Shown one piece after another: positions 25,910-35,276 of a DNA stretch of 64,000 nucleotides. Numbering within the stretch: the first letter of the stretch is position 1; each line of letters opens with the position of its first letter. The notes under the pieces are model-generated. The model was not told the DNA's origin, searched no databases, and saw only the letters and a program-made list of their open reading frames with translations. The position numbers and the translations under genes are program-made. Source of the stretch: an uncultured Eubacterium sp. (GTDB taxonomy: Bacteria > Bacillota > Clostridia > Oscillospirales > Acutalibacteraceae); NCBI GenBank assembly GCA_910577195.1, contig CAJTLP010000004.1, positions 186,001 through 250,000 on the forward strand. The letters are read 5' to 3'.

Positions 25910-26866
25910 ATGATCGAAATTGATAAGCCTAAAATCGAGATTGTAGACGTGTCTACTATCGGAAGCCGCAGCACCGGCAGATTTGTTGTTGAGCCGCTTG
26001 AGAGAGGCTTTGGCACAACTCTCGGAAACAGTATGAGAAGAGTTCTTCTTTCTTCTCTTCCGGGTTATGCAATCACTTCCGTAAAGATTGATGGTGTTTT
26101 ACACGAATTTTCAACTATTCCTCATGTAAAAGAAGATGTTACTGAGATTGTTCTTAATCTTAAAAACGTTATTCTTAAAATACATGATGAAAACCCTAAG
26201 ACACTTTATATTGAAGTTTCCGGTGAGGGTGAAATTACTGCCGGCGATATTAAGCACGATGCAGATGTTGAAATTCTTAATCCTGACCTTCACATCGCTT
26301 ATCTTGATGAAGGTGCAAATGTAGTGATGGAGCTTACTGCTGACAACGGCAGAGGATATGTTCCTTGTGACCGCAATAAGCAGTTAATGGATTTACCAAT
26401 CGGTACGATTGCAATTGACTCCATTTATACACCTGTATTAAAGGTGAACTACACAGTTGAAAACACCCGTGTCGGTCAGCAGACTGACCTTGACAAGCTC
26501 ATTCTCGACATTGAGACAGACGGTACTATTCCGGCTGATGAGGCAGCTTCACTCGCTGCTAAGATTCTCAATGACCATCTTATGCTCTTTGTTGATCTTT
26601 CTGAGGAAATCGGAAATCAGGACATTATGGTTGAGAAGGACGATGACAGCAAGGAAAAGGTTCTTGAAATGACTATTGAGGAACTTGACCTTTCAGTACG
26701 TTCATTCAACTGTCTCAAGAGAGCAGGCATTAACACAGTAGAAGATTTAATCGGTAAATCAGAAGAAGATATGATGAAAGTCAGAAATCTTGGACGCAAG
26801 TCACTTGACGAAGTAGTGGCTAAGCTTGCTTCACTCGGTTTCGGACTTAGTCAAGAAGAGGACTAA
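25910..26866 (+). CDS. rpoA: DNA-directed RNA polymerase subunit alpha
   Basis: Scaffold of RNA polymerase assembly. 318 residues. N-terminal domain with GRFVVEPLERGFGTTLGNSMRRVLLSSLPG; C-terminal domain with LDLSVRSFNCLKRAGINTVEDL and KVRNLGRKSLDEV, which binds UP elements and activators. Confidence 0.99.
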   Translation: MIEIDKPKIEIVDVSTIGSRSTGRFVVEPLERGFGTTLGNSMRRVLLSSLPGYAITSVKIDGVLHEFSTIPHVKEDVTEIVLNLKNVILKIHDENPKTLYIEVSGEGEITAGDIKHDADVEILNPDLHIAYLDEGANVVMELTADNGRGYVPCDRNKQLMDLPIGTIAIDSIYTPVLKVNYTVENTRVGQQTDLDKLILDIETDGTIPADEAASLAAKILNDHLMLFVDLSEEIGNQDIMVEKDDDSKEKVLEMTIEELDLSVRSFNCLKRAGINTVEDLIGKSEEDMMKVRNLGRKSLDEVVAKLASLGFGLSQEED

Positions 26867-26880
26867 AGGAGGGAATTTCA

Positions 26881-27222
26881 ATGCCAGGTAGCAGAAAGCT
26901 GGGCCGCCCAACTGATCACAGAAAGGCTATGCTCAGAGGTATGGTTACTTATCTTTTAGAAAACGGCAAGATTGAAACTACCGTTACAAGAGCAAAGGAA
27001 GTTCGTGCAATGGCTGAGAAGATGATCACTCTTGGCAAAAACGACACACTCCATTCAAGAAGACAGGTTCTTGCATACGTAACAAAGGAAGACGTTGCTA
27101 AGAAGCTTTTTGATGAGGTTGCTCCAAAGTATGCAGAAAGAAACGGTGGTTACACTCGTATCATTAAAACAGGCCCTCGTCGTGGTGACGCAGCAGAGAT
27201 GTGCATCATTGAGCTTGTTTAA
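26881..27222 (+). CDS. rplQ: 50S ribosomal protein L17
   Basis: Last gene of the S10-spc-alpha cluster. 113 residues, start MPGSRKLGRPTDHRKAMLRGM, ending GYTRIIKTGPRRGDAAEMCIIELV. A strong terminator follows; no energy-coupling-factor transporter genes follow as they do in Bacillus. Confidence 0.99.
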   Translation: MPGSRKLGRPTDHRKAMLRGMVTYLLENGKIETTVTRAKEVRAMAEKMITLGKNDTLHSRRQVLAYVTKEDVAKKLFDEVAPKYAERNGGYTRIIKTGPRRGDAAEMCIIELV

Positions 27223-27244
27223 GATATAATATACCATTTAGATT

Positions 27245-27273
27245 AAGGGACAGTCACTGACTGTCCCTTTTTT
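27245..27273 (+). terminator. Terminator of the ribosomal protein operon
   Basis: Perfect 11-bp stem aagggacagtc / gactgtccctt with a 3-nt loop, then TTTTTATATTT. Confidence 0.95.
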
Positions 27274-27337
27274 ATATTTATTGCAGATTGTTGAAAGAGA
27301 TGTACTTGGTTAGTCAGCTGGCTTTGCTCCTTAGCTC

Positions 27338-27366
27338 TTGTATTTCGTTATCTATTCCTATATAAT
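27338..27366 (+). promoter_or_regulatory. Promoter of the yccF-like gene
   Basis: TTGTAT, 17-nt spacer, TATAAT; start about 120 nt before the gene. Confidence 0.7.
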
Positions 27367-27494
27367 TAAATTAAGGACGATATCAATAATAAAAGTACAA
27401 TCATAATATCAGTTTTGAAACAAATCACTGATAGCAGAATATTCTGAAGTATTAGGTATCAATTTTAGATATCAATTTTAAGGGAGAAATAAAT

Positions 27495-27860
27495 ATGTCT
27501 ACAATCGGAAATTTTTTATGGTTTATCTTCGGCGGAGTGTTCAGCGGTTTAAGCTGGAGTCTTGTCGGTTTATTGTGGTGCTTAACAATTGTCGGAATAC
27601 CTGTAGGTAAACAATGCTTTAAGCTTGCGTCTGTAAGCTTTTTCCCATTTAAAAAGGAAATTGAATATGGTGGTGGCGCAGTATCCGTATTGCTTAATAT
27701 TGTATGGATACTTGTTTCCGGTATTCCATTGGCATTGGAGCACCTTTTATGGGGAATTCTATTGTGTATAACAATAATAGGAATCCCTTTCGGAAAACAG
27801 CAGTTTAAGCTTGCTAAACTTGCTCTCACGCCATTCGGTGCAAAGATAGTTGAAAAATGA
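27495..27860 (+). CDS. YccF-family membrane protein
   Basis: 121 residues with two repeated halves, each a hydrophobic stretch ending in GIPVGKQCFKLA / GIPFGKQQFKLA followed by a PF turn, which is the YccF (DUF307) signature. About four membrane segments. Function unknown in all species. AAGGGAG RBS; monocistronic, convergent with the araC-type gene. Confidence 0.87.
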   Translation: MSTIGNFLWFIFGGVFSGLSWSLVGLLWCLTIVGIPVGKQCFKLASVSFFPFKKEIEYGGGAVSVLLNIVWILVSGIPLALEHLLWGILLCITIIGIPFGKQQFKLAKLALTPFGAKIVEK

Positions 27861-27869
27861 TTCTGATAA

Positions 27870-27930
27870 AAAATACAGGGAAAAGCTATGTTTTAATATC
27901 TTAGCTTTTCCCTGTATTTTTGCTTTTTTT
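27870..27930. terminator. Bidirectional terminator shared by yccF-like and araC-type genes
   Basis: Nineteen-bp near-perfect stem (27870-27888 with 27902-27920) flanked by A-run on the left and T-runs on the right. The right arm overlaps the last codons of the minus-strand regulator gene. Confidence 0.85.
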
Positions 27931-28761
27931 AGAACTATTCTGCTTATGCTTCTTTTCAAAAGTATTCTCCTGATTATGAGTAAAATACTGTCTCGGTGTG
28001 CAGCCGTATACTTCCTTGAATACTCTGTAAAAGGTTCTCTGAGTAGGAAAGCCGACTTCGGCAGCAATCTCGGTAATTGATTTTTCAGGATTCTGTGTTT
28101 TTATTTCTGTAAGAGCCTCAAGACGCCGCAAATTGATATAACTGTTAAGATTACAATTGAATGTTTTATTGAATATTCGTGAAATATAATATGGATTATA
28201 ATTGCAGTGTTCGGCGATCGTATTCAATGTAAGAGGACGGCAATAATTTTTATTAATATAGTCTAAAATAGTTTGGATTAGATTGTGTGATTTTATATTG
28301 CTTTGCGACTCAGCACCAATAGTCTCAAAAAGCAGACCTAAAAGCTGATTTACTAATCCGAAATTGTGCATAAAAGAATGCTGCTTTGCTGTTGAAAATG
28401 TTTTCATAACCTTATATATTTCAGCTGTAGCTTTACTTTTCGGTATATGATTTTCAGCCAGTCTGCCTGAACCTGTATGTGAATTGAAGAATGCTGTATA
28501 AGGAGTGGGTATTCCGATAAAAAGAATGAACGATGTCGCTTTGAAATAATATTGATGTATATCATAAGAATTGCAAAATACGATATCACCCTTTTTAGCC
28601 TCAAAGGTTTGACCGTTTATGGTAACAACCTGTGTTCCCGATACAACATAAAACATTTCAATCTGATTGTGGTAGTGCGGCTTGTTTTTTATACCGGCAC
28701 AATATTTGTATGTAAGAGGACTAAACCTGTCGGTATCATATTCATAGAACATATCATTCAT
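27901..28761 (-). CDS. AraC-family transcriptional regulator
   Basis: 286 residues from ATG 28761, chosen because GGTGAT lies upstream; an earlier TTG adds an unsupported leader. N-terminal cupin sugar-sensing domain (KPHYHNQIEMFYVVSGTQVVTINGQTF, KKGDIVFCNSYDIHQY). C-terminal double helix-turn-helix: LTLNTIAEHCNYNPYYISRIFNKTF and SITEIAAEVGFPTQRTFYRVFKEVYGCTPRQYF. It is divergent from the GPH transporter/fucosidase pair and is the likely regulator of that operon. The last ten residues are encoded inside the terminator stem region. Confidence 0.9.
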   Translation of the reverse strand: MNDMFYEYDTDRFSPLTYKYCAGIKNKPHYHNQIEMFYVVSGTQVVTINGQTFEAKKGDIVFCNSYDIHQYYFKATSFILFIGIPTPYTAFFNSHTGSGRLAENHIPKSKATAEIYKVMKTFSTAKQHSFMHNFGLVNQLLGLLFETIGAESQSNIKSHNLIQTILDYINKNYCRPLTLNTIAEHCNYNPYYISRIFNKTFNCNLNSYINLRRLEALTEIKTQNPEKSITEIAAEVGFPTQRTFYRVFKEVYGCTPRQYFTHNQENTFEKKHKQNSSKKSKNTGKS

Positions 28762-29083
28762 ATTATCACCAACACAAATGATAGCAACAATTTGCACTGA
28801 AGTCAATATTTGTCACTAATCTATCAATAAATGCTATAGAATTTTCAAAAAATTATGTTAAAAAACAATTGGAAGTATTTATTTTCCATTCGTCTGCCAA
28901 AAAAATCAATATGGAGAACGATTGATTGCTTTATTTGACAGGACGCTGCAGGATATTTCAGTTATTTCCTATTTGTGTATTAATATTACTGTATTCTGCA
29001 TTTTATTATACAGCATTTTAAAGTATAATTAAAATGTTGTATGAACGCAAATTGTATGAGGCTGTATTGAGGGGGTAATAAAT
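28762..29083. promoter_or_regulatory. Divergent control region between araC-type gene and transporter operon
   Basis: 321 nt without an ORF. A TATAAT lies at 29024-29029 with no good -35 at the right distance, as expected for an activator-dependent promoter. A TTGACA at 28935-28940 has no matching -10. No clear operator repeats were found by eye. Confidence 0.4.
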
Positions 29084-31528
29084 TTGGATATTAATCAGAT
29101 TAAAAAGACAGTTTCAGATGCCAAAGTTTATTGGAAAAGGCCGATGCCGGGCAGATATATGCCGTTTAAGGAAATATTTGCGTATTCATTCGGCGGTATT
29201 GGTATATACTTTTTAATTTATTGTGTTCAGCAGCTTATGCTCAGCACAACAAATGTAATTATAGGTAATGCAATCGGTATATCGCCGACCATAATGTATG
29301 TTATCTATGTTATATCAATCATCATTTCATTTCCGGCAACTGCGCTGAGAGCGAATATTATTGATAATGCCCGCAGCAAAAAAGGAAAATACAGACCGTA
29401 TATGCTTTCTATGGCCCTTCCGTCCTGCATCCTTGTTGTTGGTATGGTTATGGTGCCGTATGAAAAAATTTCAAATCAGATTGTTAAGGCAGTCATCGTT
29501 CTTTTGTTTAATATCGGCTTCCAGTTTTTCTATATGTTCTTTTATGATTCATATGAAAATCTTATCATGGTGCTTTCACCGGATACACAGGAGCGTGCAG
29601 ATGTTTTAACAATTAAATCAGTTGTGTATTCTCTTGCTCCATCCATTGCGTCTGCATTGCTTCCGCTTGTGGCGCAGGCTTTAACAAACGGCGATTTGTA
29701 TGATATGAAATTATACAGGGTTCTTTATCCGCCGTTTGCAATTATAGGTGTAATTTGCTCAGTATATATTTATGCAAATACGCAGGAAAAGATTGTTCAG
29801 GCACGTACACACGTAGTACAGATTAAGTTTTTTGATGCAATCCGAGCAGTTGCCAAGAACAAGCTGTTCTGGGTCATTTCCCTTGCAGGTTGGGTTGGAT
29901 TTTTAGAGAATACATATGCGAATATGCTTCAGTGGTGCTACCAGTATCATAATGAAAATGGTATAAGTGCAGGTGTGTATACAATTCTTACAATGGTTGT
30001 TGCAAATGCGAATCTCTGGGGTATGCTGGCTGCACCTTTCGCAATCAGAAAATGGGGTAAAAAGAAGGTCTTAATCGTTACCAATGCGGTTAATGCCGGA
30101 TTCCTTGCACTTCTTTATCCTGTTGTTCAGGCAGAGCCTGCAAAAATGATTTTGATAATCGCAGCTATTTTATTCGGTAATTATTTAATGACCTCTTTCG
30201 GCGTAATCCTTACTCCTGCCGTTAATGCGGATATCCGTGACTATCAGCAGTACATAACAGGTGAGCGTATTGACGGAATGTTTGCAACAGTAGGTCTCAT
30301 TGGTACTGTAATTACAATGGCTACCAGCGGTATAGTTCCTGCAGTTTATGAAAAGCTCGGAATCAATGAAAGAGTGCTGTCTGAACGTGCAAACGAAATT
30401 GTTGCAATTACAGGCAAAAATATTGAGGACGTTATGAATTCTCCATATAACGTTTTATATATCAATGATATTTTCAAAAAGGTATTTATAGTTATTGTTG
30501 TTCTGTCAATAGTGGGTGCAATATTAAACTTTATTCCATACTTCTTTTATGATATGACAGAGCTGAGACAGCGTAGTATTGTTAAGGTATTGCAGCTTCG
30601 TGCAATGTTTGAGGATTACGGCAACGGTGTTCTTAATGATAAGGACATTGTTTCAACAATCGAAATGATTGAGGAGTCAAGTGTGCTTGCAGATTCTCAG
30701 CCAAAGGATATTGCTTCAATGAAGGCAGCTGTTAAGGAAGCTTCCTCTAAGGCAGAGAAAAAAGCTGCCAGAAAAGAAATTAAGGCAGCTATTGAATTCA
30801 ATGAGAATATTGAAATCTCCAAAATTGTTATGGAGGAGGTTCATAAATTTAATTCACCTGAATGGCAGTACAAGCTCAGCGAGGCAAAGGCCCTTTATAA
30901 TGCAGGCCTGAGTGGTTTGACTTCTGATTCTATGGAGAAGCTTAATGATGTTCTCGCAAAAGCAAAGGCAATGCCTAAAACTACAAAGGTTGAAAAAGAA
31001 GAACGTGCTTCTGCCATTGAGTCTGCTAAAGCAAGAATTTACAGCAAAAAGCAGATTGAGGCGAAACACGGCGGCAGGATTGAAGAATTTGATGTTCATA
31101 TTTTTGAGTCTCTGTTTGAGCGTGAGGATAATAATCTTGCAGCACGAATGGAACTTGAGGAAAAGCTTTCCGCTGCTAAGAAATCTAAAAATAAGACTGA
31201 GATTCATTCCATAAAGGAACAGCTTGCTAAGCTCAGGGAAGAGAAAAAGATCATTGATGCTGATATAAAGAAAGCTACCGACGAAAACTCTTATTATAAC
31301 AGACTTGCAAAGCCTTATATTGATGCAAAAAAGCTTATTACACAGGCTGAAAATTATGAGCATTATGAGGACATAAAGGCAATGTATGATGAGGCTAAGC
31401 TTCGTTATGATGAGGCTGTCCGCCTTGAGGAGGAAAAGGCAAAGGCACTTGAGGCTGAGCAAAAGGCAATGAAGGAAAAGCTTAAGGCCGAAAAAGCACA
31501 GAAAAAGGCTGATAAAAAGAATTCATAA
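29084..31528 (+). CDS. GPH-family sugar:cation symporter with 325-residue charged C-terminal tail
   Basis: Residues 1-490 form a 12-helix glycoside-pentoside-hexuronide symporter of the MFS type, with the cytoplasmic loop ARSKKGKYRPYMLSMALP and the later GERIDGMFATVG segment. Residues 490-814 are hydrophilic, rich in K, E and A, and predicted coiled coil (ending EEEKAKALEAEQKAMKEKL). Such a tail is far longer than usual for the family, where proteins end near 450-500. TTG start preceded by GAGGGGGT. The fucosidase gene follows by 16 nt, so the transporter probably imports its fucosylated substrate; the tail could be a regulatory or scaffold domain. Confidence 0.85.
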   Translation: MDINQIKKTVSDAKVYWKRPMPGRYMPFKEIFAYSFGGIGIYFLIYCVQQLMLSTTNVIIGNAIGISPTIMYVIYVISIIISFPATALRANIIDNARSKKGKYRPYMLSMALPSCILVVGMVMVPYEKISNQIVKAVIVLLFNIGFQFFYMFFYDSYENLIMVLSPDTQERADVLTIKSVVYSLAPSIASALLPLVAQALTNGDLYDMKLYRVLYPPFAIIGVICSVYIYANTQEKIVQARTHVVQIKFFDAIRAVAKNKLFWVISLAGWVGFLENTYANMLQWCYQYHNENGISAGVYTILTMVVANANLWGMLAAPFAIRKWGKKKVLIVTNAVNAGFLALLYPVVQAEPAKMILIIAAILFGNYLMTSFGVILTPAVNADIRDYQQYITGERIDGMFATVGLIGTVITMATSGIVPAVYEKLGINERVLSERANEIVAITGKNIEDVMNSPYNVLYINDIFKKVFIVIVVLSIVGAILNFIPYFFYDMTELRQRSIVKVLQLRAMFEDYGNGVLNDKDIVSTIEMIEESSVLADSQPKDIASMKAAVKEASSKAEKKAARKEIKAAIEFNENIEISKIVMEEVHKFNSPEWQYKLSEAKALYNAGLSGLTSDSMEKLNDVLAKAKAMPKTTKVEKEERASAIESAKARIYSKKQIEAKHGGRIEEFDVHIFESLFEREDNNLAARMELEEKLSAAKKSKNKTEIHSIKEQLAKLREEKKIIDADIKKATDENSYYNRLAKPYIDAKKLITQAENYEHYEDIKAMYDEAKLRYDEAVRLEEEKAKALEAEQKAMKEKLKAEKAQKKADKKNS

Positions 31529-31544
31529 TTTTGAAAGGTATTTT

Positions 31545-32900
31545 ATGATGAACGAGAAGGAAAGAATTGATTTATATACATCTATAGTTCCGAACAGGCG
31601 TCAGTTGATTATACAGGATATGAAATACTATGCCTTTGTTCATTATTCCGTAAATACCTTTACGAACAGGGAATGGGGCAGCGGAAAAGAGTCTCCGAGT
31701 ATATTTAATCCAAAAGCACAGGATACAGATCAGTGGTGCGAGGCAATAAAAGCAGCAGGTATGAAAGGCGTTGTTCTGACCTGCAAACACCATGACGGTT
31801 TTTGCTTATGGCCAACAAAGACGACTGAGCACTGTATAAGAAACAGTCCTTATAAAAATGGTAAGGGCGATGTGGTGCGTGAGGTTTCAGAATCGTGTAA
31901 AAAGTATGGCTTGAAGTTCGGTGTTTATCTTTCCCCCTGGGACAGAAACAGTCCACTCTATTCCACAGATGCATATAATGATTTTTATATTGAACAGCTT
32001 ACAGAGCTTTTAACGAATTACGGCGAAATTTTTATGCTATGGTTAGATGGTGCCTGCGGTTCAAGCGCAGACGGTATGCCAAAGCAGAAATATGATTTTG
32101 AGCGTATCTGGGAAACAGCGGTAAGGCTGCAGCCGGATATCGTTATGTCAGGCTGTGCACCTGATGTTCGCTGGGTCGGTAACGAAAGCGGCAAGGCGAG
32201 AGAAAGCGAATGGAACGTTGTTCCGAAGTTTCAATACGAGCTTCAGAATATTGCTGAAAACTGTCAGACAGATGATGATATGAAAAAATTTCAAAAACGC
32301 TGTCAGGATGTTATGATTCAGGATATGGGCTCAAGGGAATTTCTTTCAAATTATGATGAGTTTATGTGGTATCCTGCAGAGGTGGATGTTTCCATCCGAT
32401 TGGGCTGGTATTATCATCCGATGCAGCTGTTGACACTTAAGTCACTTCACAGGCTGATGCGTATTTACTATGGCTCGGTGGGCAGTAACTGCTTATTGAT
32501 TTTAAATATCCCTCCGAACCGGAAGGGTCAGTTTGCCAAAGCAGATGTACGCCGTCTTAAGCAGATGGGCGAGTGGCTCAGAAAAGAAGATGATTGTGTA
32601 ATTGAAAGTACATATTCATTGTCGGACGATAAGATGAAAGTGAATATTTCCTTTGAAAAGCAGTCCGTTGACCGTATCAGATTCAGCGAGGATACAACCA
32701 AATCACAGCGTATTGAAAAATTTAAAATTTATGCAAACGGAAATTGTGTGTATGAAGGAACTGTTGTAGGCTTTTCAAAAATTGCAATTTTCAAGTCACC
32801 TGTTGTAACGGATTCTCTGGAGCTTGTTATAGAACAGTGCAGAAAAGAGCCGTATATAGAAAAAATTGAAGTATGCAAAACAGGTGCTTACAGACCTTAA
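31545..32900 (+). CDS. Alpha-L-fucosidase, GH29 family
   Basis: 451 residues without a signal peptide, hence cytoplasmic. N-terminal catalytic barrel: MKYYAFVHYSVNTFTNREWG, GVVLTCKHHDGFCLWPTK (substrate-binding His-His-Asp) and the nucleophile region FMLWLDGACG (Asp near 168). The C-terminal domain is beta-rich (KFKIYANGNCVYEGTV). The acid/base residue of GH29 is variable and not assigned. Operon with the preceding transporter. Substrate could be a fucosylated host or milk oligosaccharide; linkage specificity unknown. Confidence 0.9.
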   Translation: MMNEKERIDLYTSIVPNRRQLIIQDMKYYAFVHYSVNTFTNREWGSGKESPSIFNPKAQDTDQWCEAIKAAGMKGVVLTCKHHDGFCLWPTKTTEHCIRNSPYKNGKGDVVREVSESCKKYGLKFGVYLSPWDRNSPLYSTDAYNDFYIEQLTELLTNYGEIFMLWLDGACGSSADGMPKQKYDFERIWETAVRLQPDIVMSGCAPDVRWVGNESGKARESEWNVVPKFQYELQNIAENCQTDDDMKKFQKRCQDVMIQDMGSREFLSNYDEFMWYPAEVDVSIRLGWYYHPMQLLTLKSLHRLMRIYYGSVGSNCLLILNIPPNRKGQFAKADVRRLKQMGEWLRKEDDCVIESTYSLSDDKMKVNISFEKQSVDRIRFSEDTTKSQRIEKFKIYANGNCVYEGTVVGFSKIAIFKSPVVTDSLELVIEQCRKEPYIEKIEVCKTGAYRP

Positions 32901-32919
32901 ATGAATACAATATTATCAG

Positions 32920-32955
32920 AACACCGAACATCTAAGGATATTCGGTGTTTTTATT
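32920..32955 (+). terminator. Terminator of the fucosidase operon
   Basis: Stem aacaccgaa / ttcggtgtt (32920-32928, 32941-32949), 12-nt loop, then TTTATTTG. Confidence 0.85.
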
Positions 32956-33030
32956 TGCTCGGATTGTACAGGCATATTGCACAATAATGTTAACAAATAA
33001 AAACAAGTTGTTAAAATTATCAGTACAGTG

Positions 33031-33059
33031 TTGACTAATGTTAAAAAATATTATACAAT
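33031..33059 (+). promoter_or_regulatory. Promoter of the EF-G-like gene
   Basis: TTGACT, 17-nt spacer, TACAAT; start about 30 nt before the ATG. Confidence 0.75.
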
Positions 33060-33094
33060 ATGCACAAAGATATTAATGTAAGAAGGGAATTTCT

Positions 33095-35143
33095 ATGAGT
33101 AATCGTGCAGAGGATATAAGAAACGTCACACTTATCGGCCACGCATCAAAGGGTAAGACTACACTTTGTGAGGCACTGCTGAATATTGCAGGTGCAACCG
33201 AACGAATGGGTAAGGTAGCAGACGGTAATACGGTTTGTGATTTTGACGCTGAGGAAAAGAAGAGAAAAATAAGTGTTAACAGTGCCGTTGCATCAACGTC
33301 TTATAAAGGTAAGACCATTAATTTTATTGATACTCCCGGCCTGTTTGATTTTGCTATGGGCAGTGCTGAGGGTATACGTGCCGCAGATACGGCGCTTATC
33401 GTTGTTTCAGCACGTTCGGGACTGGCGGTAGGTGCTGAAAAGGCATTCAAGAATGCAGGCTCAAAGGGTCTGTCACGTATCTTTGTCGCAACAAAAATGG
33501 ACGATGATCGTGCAGATTTTTATAAGAGCTTTAACGGTATTGTTGCCAAATTCGGAACACAGGTATGTCCGATTGTAGTGCCTGTACTTTCAGCAGGCAG
33601 TGTGCGTTCCTATTATAATATGATTGAGGATAAGGCTTACGTCTATGAAAACGGTGCAAAGAAGGAGGTCACTCCTGAGCCTGCCGACGCACCTCGATTT
33701 GAAGCAGTTAAGGCAGTATTTGCAGAAGCTGTTGCATCAACGGATGAAGAGCTTATGGAGAAATATTTTGAGGGCGAAGAGCTTACACGCGAAGAAAAGA
33801 TTAAGGGTGTTAAGCTTGGTATGGCTGACGGTTCTATAATTCCTGTGTTTGCCTTATCAGGTATTACAGGTGTAGCCTGTGATATGCTTCTTGATTTTAT
33901 TGCGGATGTTTGTCCGTCTCCTAAATCGGAATATGCTATTGACAATAACGGAGAGCCGATTGAGCTTTCTGCAGATGAAAACGGACCTCTGGCAGCCGTA
34001 TGCTTTAAGACAGTATCAGATACCTTTATCGGTAAGCTGAATTTCTTCAAGGTTGTAAGCGGTAAAATTACACCGTCAACAACGGCTTATAATTCCCGTA
34101 CAGGTAAGGAAGAGCGTATGGGTAAGATTATAAAAATGTTCGGTGCTAAGCAGCTGGAGGCTTCTAAGCTTATAGCAGGTGATATCGGTGCAGTTACAAA
34201 GCTCAGCGGCTTTTCCACAGGTGACACAATGTGTTCAGCCTCAAATTCTGTGAAGCTTGACAGCGTTGTAATTCCTGTACCTACATATAAAATGGCAATC
34301 AAGGCTGTAAAGAAAGGCGAGGAGGAAAAAATCGCCTCAGGTCTTATCAGGCTTTGTGAAGAGGATCCGTCACTTAGGTTTAGCAATAATGTTGAAACAC
34401 ATCAGCAGCTTATCGAAGGCTTGGGTGAACAGCAGCTTGAGGTTGCCGTATCCAGATTAAAGGATAAGTTTGCTGTTGAGGCTTTGCTTTCAACCCCTAA
34501 GGTTGCATACAGAGAAACCATTACCAGAAAGGTATCTGCTCAGGGCAGACACAAAAAGCAGAGCGGCGGTCACGGTCAGTTCGGTGATGTATTTATTGAG
34601 TTTGAGCCGTATGATACTGAGGGCCTTGTATTCGCCGAAAGAGTTGTGGGCGGCTCTGTACCTAAAAATTTCTTCCCTGCAGTTGAAAAGGGACTGAACG
34701 AATGTATGGAATCCGGTGTGCTCGCAGGATATAAAATGGTAGGCGTAAAGGCTACCCTTTATGATGGCTCCTATCATCCTGTGGATTCAAGTGAAATGAG
34801 CTTTAAGATGGCTGCAAGCCTTGCATTTAAAGAGGGTATCAGCAATGCTATGCCTGTTATTCTTGAGCCGATTGTTACACTTAAAGCAACTGTAAATGAT
34901 GATGCAATGGGTGATGTTATCGGTGATATCAACAGAAGACGCGGCAGAGTTCTCGGTATGACACCAACCTCTGACGGAAATCAGGAGATTATCGCTGAAG
35001 TGCCTGATGCTGAGATGACAACCTTCTCAACATCAATGCGTCAGATTACGCAGGGCAGAGGCTCCTTTACGACGGAATTTGCACGTTACGACAGAGCACC
35101 TGAGCATATCGCACAAAAGGTTATAGCAGAATCTAATCAGTAA
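33095..35143 (+). CDS. Elongation factor G-like GTPase (EF-G paralogue)
   Basis: 682 residues. All EF-G domains are visible, but it is not the canonical fusA: the P-loop reads GHASKGKTT instead of GHIDAGKTT, and G4 reads TKMDDD instead of NKMD. DTPG (G3) is normal. Domain IV holds QSGGHGQFGDVFIEFEP and GVKATLYDGSYHPVDSSEMSFKMAA; domain V ends DRAPEHIAQKVI. Relatives are conserved in Clostridia as a second EF-G of uncertain role, and ribosome-protection proteins share this layout. It stands alone between its promoter and terminator. Confidence 0.88.
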   Translation: MSNRAEDIRNVTLIGHASKGKTTLCEALLNIAGATERMGKVADGNTVCDFDAEEKKRKISVNSAVASTSYKGKTINFIDTPGLFDFAMGSAEGIRAADTALIVVSARSGLAVGAEKAFKNAGSKGLSRIFVATKMDDDRADFYKSFNGIVAKFGTQVCPIVVPVLSAGSVRSYYNMIEDKAYVYENGAKKEVTPEPADAPRFEAVKAVFAEAVASTDEELMEKYFEGEELTREEKIKGVKLGMADGSIIPVFALSGITGVACDMLLDFIADVCPSPKSEYAIDNNGEPIELSADENGPLAAVCFKTVSDTFIGKLNFFKVVSGKITPSTTAYNSRTGKEERMGKIIKMFGAKQLEASKLIAGDIGAVTKLSGFSTGDTMCSASNSVKLDSVVIPVPTYKMAIKAVKKGEEEKIASGLIRLCEEDPSLRFSNNVETHQQLIEGLGEQQLEVAVSRLKDKFAVEALLSTPKVAYRETITRKVSAQGRHKKQSGGHGQFGDVFIEFEPYDTEGLVFAERVVGGSVPKNFFPAVEKGLNECMESGVLAGYKMVGVKATLYDGSYHPVDSSEMSFKMAASLAFKEGISNAMPVILEPIVTLKATVNDDAMGDVIGDINRRRGRVLGMTPTSDGNQEIIAEVPDAEMTTFSTSMRQITQGRGSFTTEFARYDRAPEHIAQKVIAESNQ

Positions 35144-35157
35144 TTATATAATAATAT

Positions 35158-35191
35158 AAGCTGACTGCGAGGATTTGCAGTCAGCTTTTTC
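35158..35191 (+). terminator. Terminator of the EF-G-like gene
   Basis: Perfect 11-bp stem aagctgactgc / gcagtcagctt with an 8-nt loop, then TTTCTTG. It is directly followed by the next promoter. Confidence 0.9.
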
Positions 35192-35220
35192 TTGTAATAC
35201 ATTAACAGGTGTTGTATAAT
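35192..35220 (+). promoter_or_regulatory. Promoter of the second GPH transporter
   Basis: TTGTAA, 17-nt spacer, TATAAT; start near 35227. Confidence 0.75.
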
Positions 35221-35236
35221 ATAATTATTCAAAGGA

Positions 35237-35276
35237 GGATGCTGGATATAATTACTCAGCGTCCTTTTATATTTTT
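35237..35276 (+). promoter_or_regulatory. Leader hairpin with U-tract before the GPH transporter
   Basis: ggatgctg (35237-35244) pairs with cagcgtcc (35257-35264, one G-U), followed by TTTTATATTTTTAT. It lies within the first 50 nt of the transcript and ends just before the RBS, so it may be an attenuator. Confidence 0.45.

Noticed and set aside
30854..31462. Minus-strand open frame of about 200 codons opposite the transporter tail
   Set aside because: Arises from the biased Lys/Glu/Ala codons of the coiled-coil tail; it has no recognisable protein features and no RBS.
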